17,139 nucleotides of DNA from Halanaerobium sp041694515 (lineage in GTDB: Bacteria; Bacillota; Halanaerobiia; Halanaerobiales; Halanaerobiaceae). Under the pieces are notes generated by a model. The model had not been told where the DNA came from. It ran no database searches and saw only the letters and a program-made list of their open reading frames with translations. The stretch spans positions 1 to 17,139 of the forward strand of contig JASMSZ010000093.1 of assembly GCA_041694515.1 (NCBI GenBank), read 5' to 3'. Positions 16,139-17,139 of the stretch are shown piece by piece. The stretch's first letter is position 1. Every line of letters begins with the position of its first letter. The position numbers and the translations under genes are program-made.

Positions 16139-16470
16139 GCATCTCTCAAAGATTATAAAAAGAATCCTCAAAAATATAAAGGCCAACCAGGACCACCAAA
16201 TTTCAAATATATAGACAGAAATCCATGCGAAATAATTTTTACCAAACCAGGTATTAGAATTAGAAATGATAAATTGCTTTTGTCCTTATCCAAAAAGATA
16301 AAATCTAAATATAATGTGAAGAGTCTTAAATTTGAGCTGCCTGAAGCAGTTCAAAGCATTGTAGATTTAGAGACTATCCAGCAGATAAAGATCAAGCAGG
16401 ATCATATTTCTAAAAGATGGTATTTACTAATCATCTATATCAATGGTAAAACTATTAAATCTAAAAATGC
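16127..16470 (+). pseudogene. tnpB: Internal fragment of TnpB (IS605 OrfB family)
   Basis: The plus-strand frame reads ASLKDYKKNPQKYKGQPG, then PPNFKY, then a stretch ending in KRWYLLIIYINGK. This fits the N-terminal helical and beta-barrel region of TnpB, where a LK.Y.KNP.K..G.P..P pattern and a W-Y-beta-strand before the first RuvC motif are usual. The first ~80 residues are gone, replaced by the tnpA fragment and hairpin (an in-frame ATG at 16058 is accidental). The frame stops at 16516 before any RuvC catalytic Asp, and its last ~15 residues overlap the GH32 tail on the other strand. Without the nuclease core it is dead as an RNA-guided nuclease. Confidence 0.75.
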
Positions 16471-16740
16471 TTACTTAAATAAATCAAGTTTATCTATTAT
16501 TAAATCCTTAGCATAATTATTTATAAATAAGTCCACAATTACTTCTTCTGGAAATATTAAAGAAGTAATGACCTGAAATCCATCATTTTCTTTTAGCAAC
16601 TTTAATTCTCTGGGAATACTCATAGCACTTTTCCATTTTTTTGTTGGTACCTCATTGGCATAATCCCAGTTACTCATCCAACCAAGCCAAATTTTTCTTT
16701 TTCCCGCATCAGGTAAGTTGTTCCAGGATTGAGCAGCATA
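16471..16740 (-). pseudogene. Remnant of a GH32 fructan/sucrose hydrolase (levanase, inulinase or sucrose-6-phosphate hydrolase type)
   Basis: Minus-strand codons give YAAQSWNNLPDAGKRKIWLG, then WMSNWDYANEVPT and AMSIPRELKLLKENDG. These match the late five-bladed propeller region of GH32 enzymes (YAAQS..., GWM.NW.YA, GAM.IPREL). Missing are all upstream blades with the nucleophile motif (WMNDPNG), the RDP motif and the EC acid/base motif. After KENDGFQVI the sequence jumps to TSLIFPEEVIVDLFINN, which looks like the very C-terminal strands of the GH32 beta-sandwich (an ITSRIFPEE-like pattern), so about 130 internal residues also appear deleted. It ends at TAA (16473-16471). The open frame begins earlier (ATG at 16761) only because transposase sequence is fused in front. 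Located upstream of scrK on the same strand. Confidence 0.8.
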
Positions 16741-17139
16741 ACCATTAAAGAAAGAGAACATTTAAGTTCCATCTTATCTATGCCTCTTACTGTATGATTC
16801 TCAAATCCATAAGAAACATCCAGACGACTATTTACTCTTTCTACTGAAGTTCTGGCTTTATATATTCTATCCCATTTATAGCTCTGACGGGCTACAGGAG
16901 TAAATACACGGGGATCTTCCTCCAGTGAAATTCTTGTACCATTTGCCACCGGACATTTATCTTTTCCCCTGCATTCTAAGCCATAATGTTCGGCAGTTCA
17001 TATGCTGCATCCACTATCAGGTGGAGTTTGTAACCAAACCAGCTTTTTACCTTTTTGTATTTATTACCTTCTTCATCCTCATAGCAATACGTTTTACTGC
17101 CATAATCAGCATCTAAATCTCGTCTTCTATCATCTTTTA
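16735..17139 (-). pseudogene. Fragment of a DDE transposase with internal deletion (5' end outside window)
   Basis: From 17139 down, one minus-strand frame reads DLDADYGSKTY...WFGYKLHLIVDAAYELP and then stops. From about 16995 a second frame continues AEHYGLECRGKDKCPVANG, then PRVFTPVARQSYKWDRIY and KARTSVERVNSRLDVSYGF, and so on to about 16736. Together these match the beginning and end of a large IS4-superfamily-like DDE transposase, in which YELP and the HYGLEC block are normally separated by a long segment carrying further catalytic residues. The joint near 16990-16997 therefore looks like an internal deletion that also shifted the frame. At the 3' end the coding runs into the GH32 remnant with a few shared bases instead of ending with its own stop and terminal inverted repeat. 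I do not recognise the exact IS family. Confidence 0.75.

Larger units (their letters stand above)
16026..16470. mobile_element. Collapsed IS200/IS605-type element (deletion remnant)
   Basis: From left to right: a terminal hairpin (16026-16073), the last ~22 codons of a minus-strand tnpA, then a fragment of plus-strand tnpB. Divergent tnpA and tnpB with the tnpA 3' end next to one terminus is the IS605/IS608 layout. A deletion has joined the end of tnpA to the middle of tnpB near 16127-16140, removing most of both genes. The right end and the 3' half of tnpB are also missing; the tnpB fragment runs directly into the GH32 remnant near 16470. The element cannot move on its own. Confidence 0.75.

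Noticed and set aside
16058..16516. Plus-strand open frame of 152 codons as an intact gene
   Set aside because: Its first ~23 codons are the complement of a tnpA tail and half of a hairpin, and its last ~15 overlap the GH32 tail; only the middle resembles TnpB. Annotated as a pseudogene fragment.
16674..16949. Minus-strand open frame of 91 codons starting at GTG as an intact small gene
   Set aside because: The transposase reading extends upstream of the GTG (HYGLECRGKDKCPV) and the last ~19 codons are out-of-frame GH32 sequence, so neither end is genuine.

Overview
This 17.1 kb window is AT-rich and looks like the chromosome of a low-GC anaerobic Firmicute. The protein style (long FtsA-like protein with a repeat tail, paired acyl-CoA dehydratase activase-related proteins, lone HD-GYP protein, arginine T-box) suggests the Halanaerobiales. 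That assignment is an inference from remembered family resemblance, not a search. Every intact gene lies on the minus strand, so transcription runs from high to low coordinates. Most starts have a strong GGAGG-type ribosome binding site, and at least one start is TTG.

From high to low coordinates: (1) 15976-17139 is a scrambled genomic graveyard. It holds an internally deleted DDE transposase cut by the window edge, fused to the remains of a glycoside hydrolase family 32 (fructan/sucrose hydrolase) gene. Next to that is a collapsed IS200/IS605-type element in which the end of tnpA is fused to the middle of tnpB beside a terminal hairpin. (2) 15034-15975 is an intact fructokinase (scrK), probably the survivor of a sucrose/fructan locus whose hydrolase has been destroyed. 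(3) 14030-14858 is a two-gene MntA/HepT (nucleotidyltransferase antitoxin / HEPN toxin) module. (4) 10824-13889 is a complete arginine operon unit: a good promoter, a T-box riboswitch leader with an apparent CGC (Arg) specifier, its terminator, argG and argH directly abutting, then a strong terminator. (5) 8001-10756 holds a secreted or anchored M48 peptidase with a C-terminal extra domain, an ECF-transporter S component, and a PfkB sugar kinase resembling fructoselysine 6-kinase. The kinase is preceded by two head-to-tail 20-bp repeats overlapping a candidate promoter. (6) 6815-7966 is a stand-alone HD-GYP cyclic-di-GMP phosphodiesterase with a long terminator hairpin. (7) 4476-6665 is a 729-residue actin-fold FtsA-like protein whose C-terminal half consists of about five tandem ~63-residue modules. 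(8) 1-4352 holds mannose-6-phosphate isomerase, a YjdF-like membrane protein, an IclR regulator and a translationally close pair of acyl-CoA dehydratase activase-related proteins (COG3580/COG3581 types), the second cut by the window edge.

The longest stretch without a protein gene, 13501-14029, is mainly the T-box leader and its promoter; I see nothing convincing in 13890-14029. No tRNA, rRNA, CRISPR array or intact mobile element was seen. I do not see a clearly new multi-gene system. The most worthwhile leads are the repeat tail of the FtsA-like protein, the Arg T-box, the stepwise decay of the fructan locus, and the activase-related pair of unknown chemistry.
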